Positions 1 through 7,389 of a DNA stretch of 9,147 nucleotides are shown in pieces. The stretch comes from JAZLGI01 sp045616225 (GTDB lineage Bacteria > Spirochaetota > Spirochaetia > Sphaerochaetales > Sphaerochaetaceae). Numbering within the stretch: the stretch's first letter is position 1; each line of letters begins with the position of its first letter. The notes beneath the pieces are model-generated. The model was not told the DNA's origin. It worked only from the letters and a program-made list of their open reading frames with translations, and ran no database searches. The DNA is taken from the NCBI GenBank assembly GCA_045616225.1, contig JAZLGI010000004.1:1-9147 (forward strand), written 5' to 3'. Made by a program: the position numbers and the translations under genes.

Positions 1-267
1 GCAATAGATTGCAATATCCCTTTAGAAGTTAATTGCAACGGAATAATAAAATCAAAACTAAATCATCAAGACAAATATAGCTATCCTTACAGAGAATTTT
101 GGGAAATTGCAAAAGAAATGGGAGTCAAATGTGTCAAAAACTTTGATGCTCATAAAGTACAGAACTTAAGCAATTGTTCTGATTTGATGGATGAATTCAT
201 TCAAAGCATAAATCTTACTTTAGTTGAACCTTGCGTTTTAAACGGAAAACTAATCATTAATAAGTAA
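1..267 (+). CDS. PHP-domain phosphatase, histidinol-phosphatase-like (3' end only)
   Basis: Reading from base 1 in frame 1 gives 88 codons that end in TAA at 265-267; the start lies outside the window. The fragment looks like the last strands of a PHP (polymerase and histidinol phosphatase) metal-dependent phosphoesterase. An 'LEVN' motif near residues 8-11 resembles the 'lEiN' strand of HisK-type histidinol phosphatases. A 'YPYREFWEIAKEMG' helix follows at about 28-41, then 'FDAHK' at 48-52, whose D-x-H (D49, H51) matches the late metal-binding motif of the family. Full-length HisK-type enzymes are around 260-290 residues, so roughly two thirds is missing. Histidinol-phosphate is the best-known substrate, but PHP proteins act on several phosphoesters and a fragment cannot settle the substrate. 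It converges on the operon to its right. Confidence 0.6.
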   Translation, partial: AIDCNIPLEVNCNGIIKSKLNHQDKYSYPYREFWEIAKEMGVKCVKNFDAHKVQNLSNCSDLMDEFIQSINLTLVEPCVLNGKLIINK

Positions 268-299
268 AAAAGAGAGGCTGATACATTTCTGTACCAGCC
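266..299 (-). terminator. Shared intrinsic terminator between convergent genes
   Basis: GGCTG (276-280) pairs with CAGCC (295-299), and TACA (282-285) pairs with TGTA (290-293). There is one A-C mismatch between the two stem parts and a 4-base TTTC loop. Read on the - strand, the hairpin is followed by TCTCTTTTTT (275 down to 266), a good U-tract, so it should terminate the nine-gene operon. Read on the + strand, the following sequence is CCGACCTTTAATTTTT, with the T-run about 10 bases away. It would therefore be a weaker terminator for the phosphatase gene, whose stop codon overlaps the edge of the element. Confidence 0.75.
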
Positions 300-317
300 C
301 CGACCTTTAATTTTTCT

Positions 318-388
318 CCAACAAAGTATCACCTACCACACCAGGTCTTGTACGGACGGCAATAAAGATAAATTGCAATACTTGTTGG
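318..388. other. Foldable three-way-junction element in the intergenic gap
   Basis: CCAACAA-GTAT (318-329) pairs with ATACTTGTTGG (378-388), giving 11 base pairs with a single bulged A. Two smaller hairpins sit inside: ACCT/AGGT (331-334 with 343-346) and GCAAT/ATTGC (359-363 with 372-376). Together they can form a compact three-way junction. On the - strand it lies between the lipoprotein stop codon and the terminator at 276-299, so it could be a structured 3' untranslated region or a separate small RNA. It could also be a mobile repeat. I recognise no known RNA family in it. No convincing protein is encoded here on either strand. Confidence 0.4.
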
Positions 389-428
389 GACCCATTCTTG
401 AGTCGTTACTATCTTATAACATATAGAG

Positions 429-448
429 TGCGACAAACTTGCGACAAA
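429..448. repeat. Tandem 9-bp direct repeat with 11-bp period
   Basis: TGCGACAAA occurs at 429-437 and again at 440-448, separated by two bases. The period is one helical turn, which would place both copies on the same DNA face. It lies just beyond the lipoprotein stop codon (451-453). The - strand version (TTTGTCGCA) includes TTGTCG at 442-447, a weak -35-like hexamer 17 bp from TATGTT (424-419). The repeat could therefore be protein-binding DNA or part of a weak promoter for the structured element. Confidence 0.5.
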
Positions 449-450
449 AA

Positions 451-1206
451 TTAATTATTTATTTGAAAAGAACCAATAAATTTAGCTTTTGACCAACTTG
501 GGAAGCTAAAATTACCTGAACCCGGAGCTATTGCGGCAAAAAGATATATTCTTGAACCTTCAGGAATCTTACCCATTGGATTTATCATTAACAATTGCTC
601 ATCTTCAGAAGAACCGTCATAAGCAACAGAATAGTAATAGCCTTTATAGCCCTCTTCTGTTATATAACTTTCTTCTTGTGAAATCCTAAGCTTTAATTGA
701 TTATTTACATAAGAATAATAATCATAACCGTAATTTTCAAAATAATTGGCATCTGTTCTGATTTTACCCATTTCAAAAGAATAAAGTGGGTTTTCTACAA
801 ATGTGAATTCATTTTCTTCCAGTCTTTGGAAGGAGTACATATTTATACTATTGTAAGTTACAATAGGTTTATTTTCTCCGTTATAAATTTTATTCTTTTC
901 TAAGTAAGAATTTAAACTGTTTACAAGACCATCTCTGTCAGAACCTGTAATTGCTGTATCTGCTGTACCTTGACCAATAGCATAGGTTAAAAGAAGACTT
1001 GGTCCTTTGTTAATTCTGCTGATTTCATCATTATCAGAACTCATCTGAAACTTTAAAATTATATCTGAATTTGATGTGGTTGGAAGAATTGAAATATTTT
1101 CCATTGATATGTATTCATCAACAGAAGGAATACCACATGAAGACAAAAAAACAGACATCACAACTACCAGTAAGAGTGCTGAAATAATGTGATGTCTGTT
1201 CTGCAT
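451..1206 (-). CDS. Exported lipoprotein, conserved function unknown
   Basis: This is a 251-residue protein with a classic lipoprotein signal: a basic start (NRHH, 3-6), a hydrophobic core (about 7-20) and an 'LSSC' lipobox with Cys24 as the lipidated residue. The mature part has no domain I recognise. It is polar, with a striking tyrosine-rich stretch at about 155-196 (for example NYGYDYYSY and GYKGYYYSVAYDG). It ends with a hydrophobic strand-like segment (219-228) and an aromatic C-terminus, which suggests a beta-rich fold in the periplasm or on the outer membrane. It is the last gene of the operon, 17 bp after the TPR gene. Only a weak Shine-Dalgarno sequence (AGAAG about 9 bases before ATG) is visible. 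Being cotranscribed with a membrane-anchored TPR protein suggests, but does not show, an envelope role. Confidence 0.85.
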   Translation of the reverse strand: MQNRHHIISALLLVVVMSVFLSSCGIPSVDEYISMENISILPTTSNSDIILKFQMSSDNDEISRINKGPSLLLTYAIGQGTADTAITGSDRDGLVNSLNSYLEKNKIYNGENKPIVTYNSINMYSFQRLEENEFTFVENPLYSFEMGKIRTDANYFENYGYDYYSYVNNQLKLRISQEESYITEEGYKGYYYSVAYDGSSEDEQLLMINPMGKIPEGSRIYLFAAIAPGSGNFSFPSWSKAKFIGSFQINN

Positions 1207-1223
1207 AATAATACTTCTAAATA

Positions 1224-1895
1224 TTAATGAACGCTAAGAATATTCTTTGCAAGTTTTGCATACTCAGAATCTGGGTATGAAGAAACAAGCTGCTGTAAAG
1301 TTGTATTTGCAAGTGAAGAGTTTCCTTTTTCAAGGTAAATTCTTGCTGCACTGAAAAGTGCTCTTGGAACAACTCCTGTTTCTTTATTTGCATAATCTGC
1401 AGCAACCTGCTCATAGAGAGAAAGAGCCTTATCTGAATCTCCCATACTTTCAAGTGAAGCTGCGGCATTAAAGAGAGAAAGTTCTGCAAGATGAATATCT
1501 TTATTCAAGTTATAAGCTTTCATAAATGCATCATAAGCAATGTCATAATTGTCATTTTGGTAATAAGCAAGTCCAATAAGGTACTGTGCTTTAACAGATG
1601 GATATCTCTTACCTTTGACAAGTTTTCTGCAACCATGAATAAGATCTGCAAAATCATGACTGTAAGTTTCAGATGATACATCTAACATCTCATAAGCATC
1701 TTGATAAGCTTCTACTTTAATCAAAGCTTTTTCTCTTGAAGAAGAAACAGAAGTAATGCAGATAACAATAGCAAGCACAAGAGCAACAACAACTGCGCAA
1801 CCAATAAGAATTAATTTTTTGTTCTTAACGACAAAATCAGAAATTATATTCTGAATTTTCTGCTCTGTTGAAAGTTTTTCTTCTACAAATGCCAT
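1224..1895 (-). CDS. Membrane-anchored TPR protein (YfgM/YbgF-like architecture)
   Basis: This is a 223-residue protein. A short charged N-terminal segment (1-27) is followed by one strong membrane span (about 28-49, GCAVVVALVLAIVICITSV region). After that comes a helical repeat domain with about three tetratricopeptide repeats (roughly 101-134, 137-170 and 176-210). The last repeat ends in 'YPDSEYAKLA', a phrase common in YbgF/BamD-type TPRs. There is no lipobox, so the span is probably an uncleaved anchor with the TPRs outside the cytoplasm, as in YfgM, which assists Sec-dependent secretion; this comparison is by architecture only. The start follows the rpsA stop by 2 bp, and its Shine-Dalgarno sequence (GAGGAG) lies inside the last codons of rpsA, so translational coupling is likely. 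The partner is unknown. Confidence 0.8.
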   Translation of the reverse strand: MAFVEEKLSTEQKIQNIISDFVVKNKKLILIGCAVVVALVLAIVICITSVSSSREKALIKVEAYQDAYEMLDVSSETYSHDFADLIHGCRKLVKGKRYPSVKAQYLIGLAYYQNDNYDIAYDAFMKAYNLNKDIHLAELSLFNAAASLESMGDSDKALSLYEQVAADYANKETGVVPRALFSAARIYLEKGNSSLANTTLQQLVSSYPDSEYAKLAKNILSVH

Positions 1896-1897
1896 TA

Positions 1898-3601
1898 TTA
1901 TTTCTCCTCACGGTTAGCAATAAGGTCTGCAAATGTAATTACATCATCATCCTTAGCATTTGACATATACTTCTCTACTTCTGATTCCTGATTTTTCTTA
2001 ATCATTTCCTTAATTGAGAGAGAAAGTTTCTGCTGCTGTGGAACAATGTCCATAATCATAGCAGTTACAGTGTCACCTTCGTGATACTTCTTAAGAACTG
2101 CATCTGTGTATTCTTCATCAGGTCCAACAAGAGCAAACTTAGGAATAAGACCTTCTATGTCGCCTACAACCTTAACAAATACGCCAAACTCTGTAACATT
2201 TGAAACTGTACCGGTAATTGTAGAGAACTTAGGATAATTAGCCTTGAGATTTGCCCAAGGGTTGTCTTCCATCTGTTTGATTCCAAGACGGATTCTTCTG
2301 TTTTCCGGTTCTACTTTAAGAACTGTGACATCAATAACATCACCTTCTTTACAGAAAGAAGAAACAGTCTTTACCTTCTTTGTCCAAGAAATATCATCTA
2401 CATGGAGGAAACCGTCAATACCTTCTTCAAGGTTTACAAAAGCACCGCTGTTTGTAACTTTAACAACAGGTTTGCTCATTACCATTCCAACTGGATATCT
2501 TTCTGAAATTGAATCCCATGGATTAGCTTCAAGCTGTTTAATTCCAAGAGAAACACGTTTCTTTTCCAAGTCATAACCCAAAATCTTACATGAAACTACA
2601 TCACCTATATTGAGAATTTCTTTTGGATTGTTGATTCTCTTTGTCCAGCTGAGTTCTGAAATATGAGCAAGTCCTTCAATGCCAGGAGCAATTTCAATGA
2701 AAACTCCAAATGTTGTCATCTTTGTTACAGGAGCTGTGACGACATCACCAACTTTGAAGTTATCTTCAAATGTTGTCCATGGATCCTGCTGCATGTGCTT
2801 AAGAGAAAGATTAATCTTCTTTGTCTCTGGATCTATGTTGATAAGTCTAAGCTGAATTTTCTCACCTTTCTTAACATAATCACGTGGTCTTGAAACATGA
2901 CCCCAAGACATATCGTTAAGATGTAAAAGACCATCAAAACCACCAAGGTCGATAAAAGCACCAAAGCTTGTGAAAGACTTTGCAACACCTTCTACAACAT
3001 CTCCGATTTTAACTGTTGAGAAGAACTTTTCCTTATTTTCTTTAATCTTTTTGTCAAGATAATCACGACGTGAAACAACACTCTTGAGTTTGTTTCCACT
3101 GTGGAACTTTTCAATAATGAAATAATCTGTAAGTCCAATGAGACTTTCCGGATTTTCTGTTCTAATGATGTCAGCTTTTGACAATGGGCAGAAACCTGAA
3201 TACTCCGCACCAAGGCTTACTTCATAACCGCCGTTGATGACTTTTACGAATTTACCTTCTACAGGTGTTTTCTCATCTGCAGCTAACTTGAGCTCATCAC
3301 CCTTTGCTTTTGAATCGGCCTTTCTCTTTGAGAGAATAAGCTGACCGCCCTTTCCTTCCTTGCTTACAACAAGGACTACGACAGAATCGCCTACTGATGG
3401 TGTTTCATCAAACTCTTCAGATGGGATTCTTCCTTCTGACTTGTATCCGACATCAACAAACACGTACTCGCTATTGACCTGAACTACAGTACCGGTTACG
3501 AGCTTACCGTCTTCGATTCCATCAAGAGATTTCAAGTAATCCTGCATCAACTCATTCTGTGCGTTGGACTCTTTGATTTCGTTTTCTCTTTCTTCAGACA
3601 T
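1898..3601 (-). CDS. rpsA: 30S ribosomal protein S1 (six S1 domains)
   Basis: This 567-residue protein is close in length to E. coli S1 (557). Six OB-fold S1 domains can be traced, at about 31-93, 110-178, 198-269, 283-356, 370-443 and 457-532. Domains 3 to 5 are the most canonical, each with an 'FGAFI/FGVFI/SGAFV' strand, a 'GLLH/GLAH/GFLH' motif and a closing 'LSLKHM/LGIKQ' segment followed by 'DPW' or 'NPW'. Domains 1 and 2 are divergent, like the ribosome-docking domains of S1. The protein binds mRNA on the 30S subunit and helps load structured or weak-SD messages. A good Shine-Dalgarno sequence (AGGAG, 6 bases before ATG) lies in the 22-bp gap after cmk. As I recall, T. pallidum has cmk and rpsA fused; here they are separate genes in different frames. 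Confidence 0.97.
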   Translation of the reverse strand: MSEERENEIKESNAQNELMQDYLKSLDGIEDGKLVTGTVVQVNSEYVFVDVGYKSEGRIPSEEFDETPSVGDSVVVLVVSKEGKGGQLILSKRKADSKAKGDELKLAADEKTPVEGKFVKVINGGYEVSLGAEYSGFCPLSKADIIRTENPESLIGLTDYFIIEKFHSGNKLKSVVSRRDYLDKKIKENKEKFFSTVKIGDVVEGVAKSFTSFGAFIDLGGFDGLLHLNDMSWGHVSRPRDYVKKGEKIQLRLINIDPETKKINLSLKHMQQDPWTTFEDNFKVGDVVTAPVTKMTTFGVFIEIAPGIEGLAHISELSWTKRINNPKEILNIGDVVSCKILGYDLEKKRVSLGIKQLEANPWDSISERYPVGMVMSKPVVKVTNSGAFVNLEEGIDGFLHVDDISWTKKVKTVSSFCKEGDVIDVTVLKVEPENRRIRLGIKQMEDNPWANLKANYPKFSTITGTVSNVTEFGVFVKVVGDIEGLIPKFALVGPDEEYTDAVLKKYHEGDTVTAMIMDIVPQQQKLSLSIKEMIKKNQESEVEKYMSNAKDDDVITFADLIANREEK

Positions 3602-3623
3602 TCTTTTCTCCTGATCCTTAAAA

Positions 3624-4271
3624 TTACCTATGTCCCGCGGACATAATTATATCAATCACTTTCTCACAAACTTGGTTTATGGTCAAGTAAGAGGTATCTA
3701 CATAAGTAGCATCCTGTGCTAATTTTAAGCCTCCGACAGGTTTATTTCTGTCATTGTTATCTCTCCAGATAATTTCTGATAAAACCTGATCATAAGGCAT
3801 GGCTTGAGGATTCTGGTCAAATCTTCTTTTTGCCCTTATTTCAGGCTGTGCATCAAAGAAGAATTTGTGTTCTGCATTTGGGAAAACAACTGTTGTCATA
3901 TCCCTTCCTTCACAGACAATTGATAGCCTGTCTGTAAGTGCATGAATTTCATTGTTTACTATCTCACGAACCTTTGGATTTACAGAAACTTTGGATGCCC
4001 AAAGGTCAATTTTTGGAGTATGAAGTTTGTCTTCTACATCTTCTCCATCAAGAAAAAATCTTCCTTCTACTACATCTATCTTGCTATCTTTTGCACCTTT
4101 AATCTGGTCTTGAAGGTTTTCCGGATTCAATTCACTGCAGTTAAGGATATGAAGAGTTACAGCCCTGTAAAAATTACCTGAATTCAGATAATAAACATTT
4201 AACTTTTGGGCAATCATTTTTGCAATAGTGCTTTTTCCTACTCCGGCAGGTCCGTCAATGGCAATTATCAT
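3624..4271 (-). CDS. cmk: Cytidylate kinase
   Basis: This 215-residue P-loop kinase phosphorylates CMP and dCMP using ATP, salvaging nucleotides released by RNA turnover. The Walker A loop is GPAGVGKS (7-14). The substrate-side 'SGNFYRAVT' (31-39) matches the family's 'SGxxYRA' motif. 'EGRDMTTVVFP' (121-131) matches 'GRDIGTVVFP', and the lid region has 'RDNNDR' (170-175). 'AQDATYVDTS' (185-194) matches the 'A.DA..IDT' ending typical of CMK. Length is normal. The ATG overlaps the rluB stop by 4 bp (ATGA). It is preceded by a perfect AGGAGG (4281-4286), the strongest ribosome binding site in the operon. Placement directly before rpsA is a common bacterial arrangement. Confidence 0.95.
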   Translation of the reverse strand: MIIAIDGPAGVGKSTIAKMIAQKLNVYYLNSGNFYRAVTLHILNCSELNPENLQDQIKGAKDSKIDVVEGRFFLDGEDVEDKLHTPKIDLWASKVSVNPKVREIVNNEIHALTDRLSIVCEGRDMTTVVFPNAEHKFFFDAQPEIRAKRRFDQNPQAMPYDQVLSEIIWRDNNDRNKPVGGLKLAQDATYVDTSYLTINQVCEKVIDIIMSAGHR

Positions 4272-4990
4272 CTCTTTATTCCTCCTGCATCATCTATTAA
4301 GCTTTTAATTTCCTGTTTAGTAAGTTTTCTGTACATACCGGAAGGAAGTTCTCCAAGTTCTACCTTTCCTATTCTTATTCTTGTTAGTTTTTTAACTTCA
4401 TAGCCCATAATTTCAAAAAGATTTCTAATTTCACGGTTCTTGCCTTCTGTAAGTACAACTTTAACTTCTCTTTTTGAAATCATTTTATAACTTTTGATAT
4501 GATAAGGCTTTACCAGACCTCTGTATGCATCATCCATATCTTTTTTCAGAAGGTCTTTATCTGTTTTTACAAGGTATTCTTTTTCTGTTTCAGAAGAAGG
4601 ATGAGTAATTAGATTTGCAAAGTCTCCGTCATTTGTAAAAAAGATTAAACCTTGGCTGTCTTTGTCCAATCTTCCTACGTTAAATAAAAGGTTTCTGTCC
4701 TCTATGTCTATGAGGTCTCTGGCATAAACAGTTTCATTAGGGTCATAATTGGTGCATACATAACCACGTGGTTTATTCAAGGCAAAGTAATAATCTTTTT
4801 CCTGCGGTTCTGCAAACACATCATCTACATAGACAATGTCATCTTGCTCTATTTTTGTTCCAAGTTCTGTTACTCTTTTTGTGTTTACAGTAACACGACC
4901 GCTTTGAATAAGCCCTTCACAGGACCTTCTTGAACCAAAACCGCATTTTGCAAGATATACTTGAAGTCTTACAGGGTACTCAATCTTCAT
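4268..4990 (-). CDS. rluB: RsuA/RluB-family rRNA pseudouridine synthase
   Basis: This 240-residue protein has an N-terminal S4 RNA-binding domain (about 6-52, 'RLQVYLAKCGFGSRR' and 'GRVTVN'). A RsuA/RluB/RluE/RluF catalytic domain follows. Family motifs are 'NKPRG' (72-76), 'GRLDKDSQGL' (106-115) with the presumed catalytic Asp109, 'TNDGDFA' (119-125) and the C-terminal 'EGKNREIRN' (182-190). It should convert a uridine in ribosomal RNA to pseudouridine. RluB acts on 23S rRNA and RsuA on 16S rRNA; sequence alone does not fully separate them. The scpB neighbourhood is typical of genes annotated rluB. It overlaps scpB by 4 bp (ATGA), with an AGAGG ribosome site in scpB. Confidence 0.88.
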   Translation of the reverse strand: MKIEYPVRLQVYLAKCGFGSRRSCEGLIQSGRVTVNTKRVTELGTKIEQDDIVYVDDVFAEPQEKDYYFALNKPRGYVCTNYDPNETVYARDLIDIEDRNLLFNVGRLDKDSQGLIFFTNDGDFANLITHPSSETEKEYLVKTDKDLLKKDMDDAYRGLVKPYHIKSYKMISKREVKVVLTEGKNREIRNLFEIMGYEVKKLTRIRIGKVELGELPSGMYRKLTKQEIKSLIDDAGGIKR

Positions 4991-5520
4991 TTTTCAAACC
5001 TCTGCTTATCTATTTCTGAAAGTTTAGGAAGTTCTCCAATACTCTGCAGATTAAATTCATAAAGAAACTTTCTAGTAGTTCCGTAAAGGCAAGGATGCCC
5101 CTGAACGTCTTTTCTTCCTACAACTTTAATGTACTCCCTTTCCCTTAAAAGCCTAATGATATTATCAGAACTCACTCCCCTTATCTTTGTAATTTCAGAG
5201 CGGGTTATAGGCTGAGAGTAAGCAACAATGGCAAGAGTTTCAATTGCTGCCTTAGATAATCTTTTGTCTATATGTTTTCCGTAACAGTTCTTAAGCCCAT
5301 CATATAAATTTGAGCAAGGAACAAACTGCCAGGTTTCTGAGTTTTCAACCAATGCAAGACCATGATTATAAGAATAATAACATTCCGAAATTTCAGAAAG
5401 TGATTCAGAAACTTCCAACTGAGTCAAACCTGTCATTTTGGATATTCTTTCAACGGAAAGAGGTTCATTTTCAAGATATAAAATGGCTTCTATGAGCCTG
5501 GCTGATTCACTTAGATTCAT
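4987..5520 (-). CDS. scpB: Segregation and condensation protein B
   Basis: This 177-residue protein is built of two winged-helix regions (about 5-75 and 85-155). The diagnostic segment is 'LSKAAIETLAIVAYSQP' (88-104) followed by 'ITRSEITKIRGV' (105-116), the best-conserved part of ScpB. 'GRKDVQGHPCLYGTT' (135-149) matches the usual 'GR....GRP.LY.TT' motif. ScpB dimers bind ScpA and regulate the SMC-ScpA ring that organises and segregates the nucleoid. The start lies 14 bp inside the end of scpA, in a different frame, with a GAGGAAAA ribosome site in scpA. The two partners should therefore be translationally coupled. No smc gene is in the window. Confidence 0.93.
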   Translation of the reverse strand: MNLSESARLIEAILYLENEPLSVERISKMTGLTQLEVSESLSEISECYYSYNHGLALVENSETWQFVPCSNLYDGLKNCYGKHIDKRLSKAAIETLAIVAYSQPITRSEITKIRGVSSDNIIRLLREREYIKVVGRKDVQGHPCLYGTTRKFLYEFNLQSIGELPKLSEIDKQRFEK

Positions 5521-6346
5521 TTGTTTTTTCCTCGTCCTTTAACACAGAAAAGTCATCATTATCCTCAAGCTTATTTTCTACTATCTCATCATACTCTTTG
5601 TCATAATCATCAGCACTTTCAGGACGGTAATCTTGAGGTCTTTTCTTTAAAATAATTTCCCCAAAGAGAACGTCTTGTGAAACCAAGATTATTTTATTCT
5701 TTACCGCTTCAAGAACTGCTAAAAACGAACAGATGATATTTAAAGGAGTTTTTTTAACAAAAAGGTCAGAAAACTTAATGCTTTCTTTTTTCTCAAACAT
5801 TTCATTCATTAGTGCAAATTTTTCATTTTCTGTCACTTCTTCATAAATGTTAAAAGTCTTCTCTCCTACAGTATCATTAAGCTCACGCATTAACCTTGTG
5901 TATTCCTGGAAGAGAGTATTTACTGAAACATTTTCAAATAAGTCCTGATCAGAAAAAGGCATTATGAACTGGGACTCTTTTCTCTGAGCTGTAAAATTTT
6001 CTATATTTCCTGTGTTTATAAGCAATTCTGAATACTTTTTAAATTTTGAATACTCTAAAAGTCTTTCTACAAGTTCTTCTCTTGGGTCTACGTACTCTTC
6101 TTCAAATTCAATTTTTACAGGTAGCATCATGGCACTCTTAATGTAAATGAGGTCTGCTGCCATTTTATAAAACTCAGATAAATCACCAAGGCCAATTTCT
6201 TCTGCATGATGAATATACTCAAGAAATTGGTCTGTTATTTCTCCTATTGGGATATCATAGATATTTATTTCTGACTTCTGAATCATTGCAAGCAATAAAT
6301 CCAAAGGTCCGTCAAATTTTTCCTCTATGTGGAAATTTGTTCCCAT
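5507..6346 (-). CDS. scpA: Segregation and condensation protein A (kleisin)
   Basis: This 279-residue protein is the kleisin subunit that bridges SMC heads. The N-terminal motif 'FDGPLDLLLAMI' (11-22) followed by 'INIYDIPIGEITDQFLEYI' (27-45) is the family hallmark. 'YKMAADLIYIKSAMMLP' (60-76) is the conserved helix that contacts the SMC neck. The middle (about 80-190) is acidic and variable. The C-terminal winged helix at about 196-236 ('PLNIICSFLAVLEAVKN') should contact the SMC head. A 40-residue acidic tail (about 240-279) follows, longer than needed for the fold; its coding sequence houses the scpB ribosome site. The ATG shares one base with the recA stop codon (TGATG), with GGAAGG upstream in recA. 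Confidence 0.93.
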   Translation of the reverse strand: MGTNFHIEEKFDGPLDLLLAMIQKSEINIYDIPIGEITDQFLEYIHHAEEIGLGDLSEFYKMAADLIYIKSAMMLPVKIEFEEEYVDPREELVERLLEYSKFKKYSELLINTGNIENFTAQRKESQFIMPFSDQDLFENVSVNTLFQEYTRLMRELNDTVGEKTFNIYEEVTENEKFALMNEMFEKKESIKFSDLFVKKTPLNIICSFLAVLEAVKNKIILVSQDVLFGEIILKKRPQDYRPESADDYDKEYDEIVENKLEDNDDFSVLKDEEKTNESK

Positions 6347-7386
6347 CAGTCACCTTCCGGGAACATTTTTTCTCTAACAGCAACTTCTATCTGAGACAGT
6401 AAATCTGTGTTTTTCTTGAGGAAATCAACGGCATTATCTCTGCCCTGTCCAATTTTTTCTCCGTTATAAGAATACCATGAACCTTGTTTATCTATAATTT
6501 GATATTTTAAAGCTCCATCAAGAATTCCGCCTGCATATGAAATACCTTCATCAAAGAAAAGGTCTAACTCTACTTTCTTAAACGGAGGTGCAACCTTGTT
6601 TTTGACAATCTTAACTCTTACACGGTTTCCAAGGTACTCATCTGAACCTTTTGAGATTGTTTCTATCTTACGGACTTCCATTCTTACAGAACTGTAAAAC
6701 TTAAGGGCATTTCCCCCGGTTGTTGTTTCTGGATTACCAAACATTACACCAATCTTCATTCTTATCTGGTTAATGAAAATTATTGTGGTTTTGCTTTTTG
6801 CAAGTATTCCTGTAAGTTTTCTCAAAGCCTGACTCATGAGTCTTGCCTGAAGTCCCATGTGGGAGTCTCCCATTTCTCCTTCTATTTCTGCCTGTGGTGT
6901 AAGAGCTGCAACAGAGTCAACAATAATGATATCAACAGCACCGCTTCTGACCAGACTTTCTGCAACTTCAAGTGCCTGCTCTCCGGAGTCAGGCTGTGAA
7001 ATCCAAAGTTCATCTGTGTTAACACCAAGTTTTCTTGCATAAGTAGGATCAAGAGCATGTTCTGCATCTATAAAAGCTGCAATTCCTCCGGCTTTTTGTG
7101 CTTCTGCAACTGCATGTAAAGCAAGTGTAGTTTTTCCGCTGCTTTCAGGACCGTATATCTCAATTACTCTTCCTCTTGGATATCCGCCAACTCCCAAAGC
7201 TTCATCAAGCATAATAGAACCGGAAGGAATTACTTCTACATTTTGCCCCATAGGAGAATCCCCAAGCTTCATGAGAGAACCTTTTCCAAATTCTTTGTCT
7301 ATTTGCTGTCTTGCAGCTTCAAGAGCTTCTTTTTTTTGTCTGAGAAGGTCATTATCTTTTAAATCTTCACTTTTTTCTTTTGCCAT
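6346..7386 (-). CDS. recA: Recombinase A
   Basis: This 346-residue RecA forms ATP-dependent filaments on single-stranded DNA for strand exchange, and in many bacteria triggers LexA cleavage. Walker A is GPESSGKT (79-86). Glu in 'DAEHALDP' (107-114) is the catalytic-glutamate region. Walker B is 'VDIIIVD' (151-157), and the L2 DNA-binding loop region is 'GNPETTTGGNALKFYSS' (217-233). 'QIRMKIGVMFG' (207-217) is near-invariant RecA sequence. The C-terminus is short and only mildly acidic (ending MFPEGD) compared with E. coli RecA. The ATG lies 3 bp after the rpe stop, and its ribosome site (GGAG) is inside the last codons of rpe. There is no room for a dedicated promoter or an SOS operator immediately upstream. 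Confidence 0.99.
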   Translation of the reverse strand: MAKEKSEDLKDNDLLRQKKEALEAARQQIDKEFGKGSLMKLGDSPMGQNVEVIPSGSIMLDEALGVGGYPRGRVIEIYGPESSGKTTLALHAVAEAQKAGGIAAFIDAEHALDPTYARKLGVNTDELWISQPDSGEQALEVAESLVRSGAVDIIIVDSVAALTPQAEIEGEMGDSHMGLQARLMSQALRKLTGILAKSKTTIIFINQIRMKIGVMFGNPETTTGGNALKFYSSVRMEVRKIETISKGSDEYLGNRVRVKIVKNKVAPPFKKVELDLFFDEGISYAGGILDGALKYQIIDKQGSWYSYNGEKIGQGRDNAVDFLKKNTDLLSQIEVAVREKMFPEGD

Positions 7387-7389
7387 TTT

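Noticed and set aside
318..390. Integron attC site, because CTCCAAC and GTTGGGA flank a foldable element
   Set aside because: The core bases do not fit RYYYAAC/GTTRRRY at the outer positions, the stem is continuous without the unpaired central spacer expected of attC, and no integron integrase is in the window.
268..426. Open frame continuing about 52 codons past the phosphatase stop codon
   Set aside because: It crosses the terminator hairpin, has no start codon with a ribosome site and no recognisable protein character.
300..450. tRNA, 6S RNA or SRP RNA in the intergenic gap
   Set aside because: There is no T-loop GTTC motif or cloverleaf, no long rod with a central bubble as in 6S, and no SRP tetraloop signature.
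6857..7067. Small open frames opposite to or overlapping recA, and similar ones over rpsA, cmk and scpB
   Set aside because: They lie wholly within well-identified genes in other frames, lack ribosome sites and have no protein-like composition.
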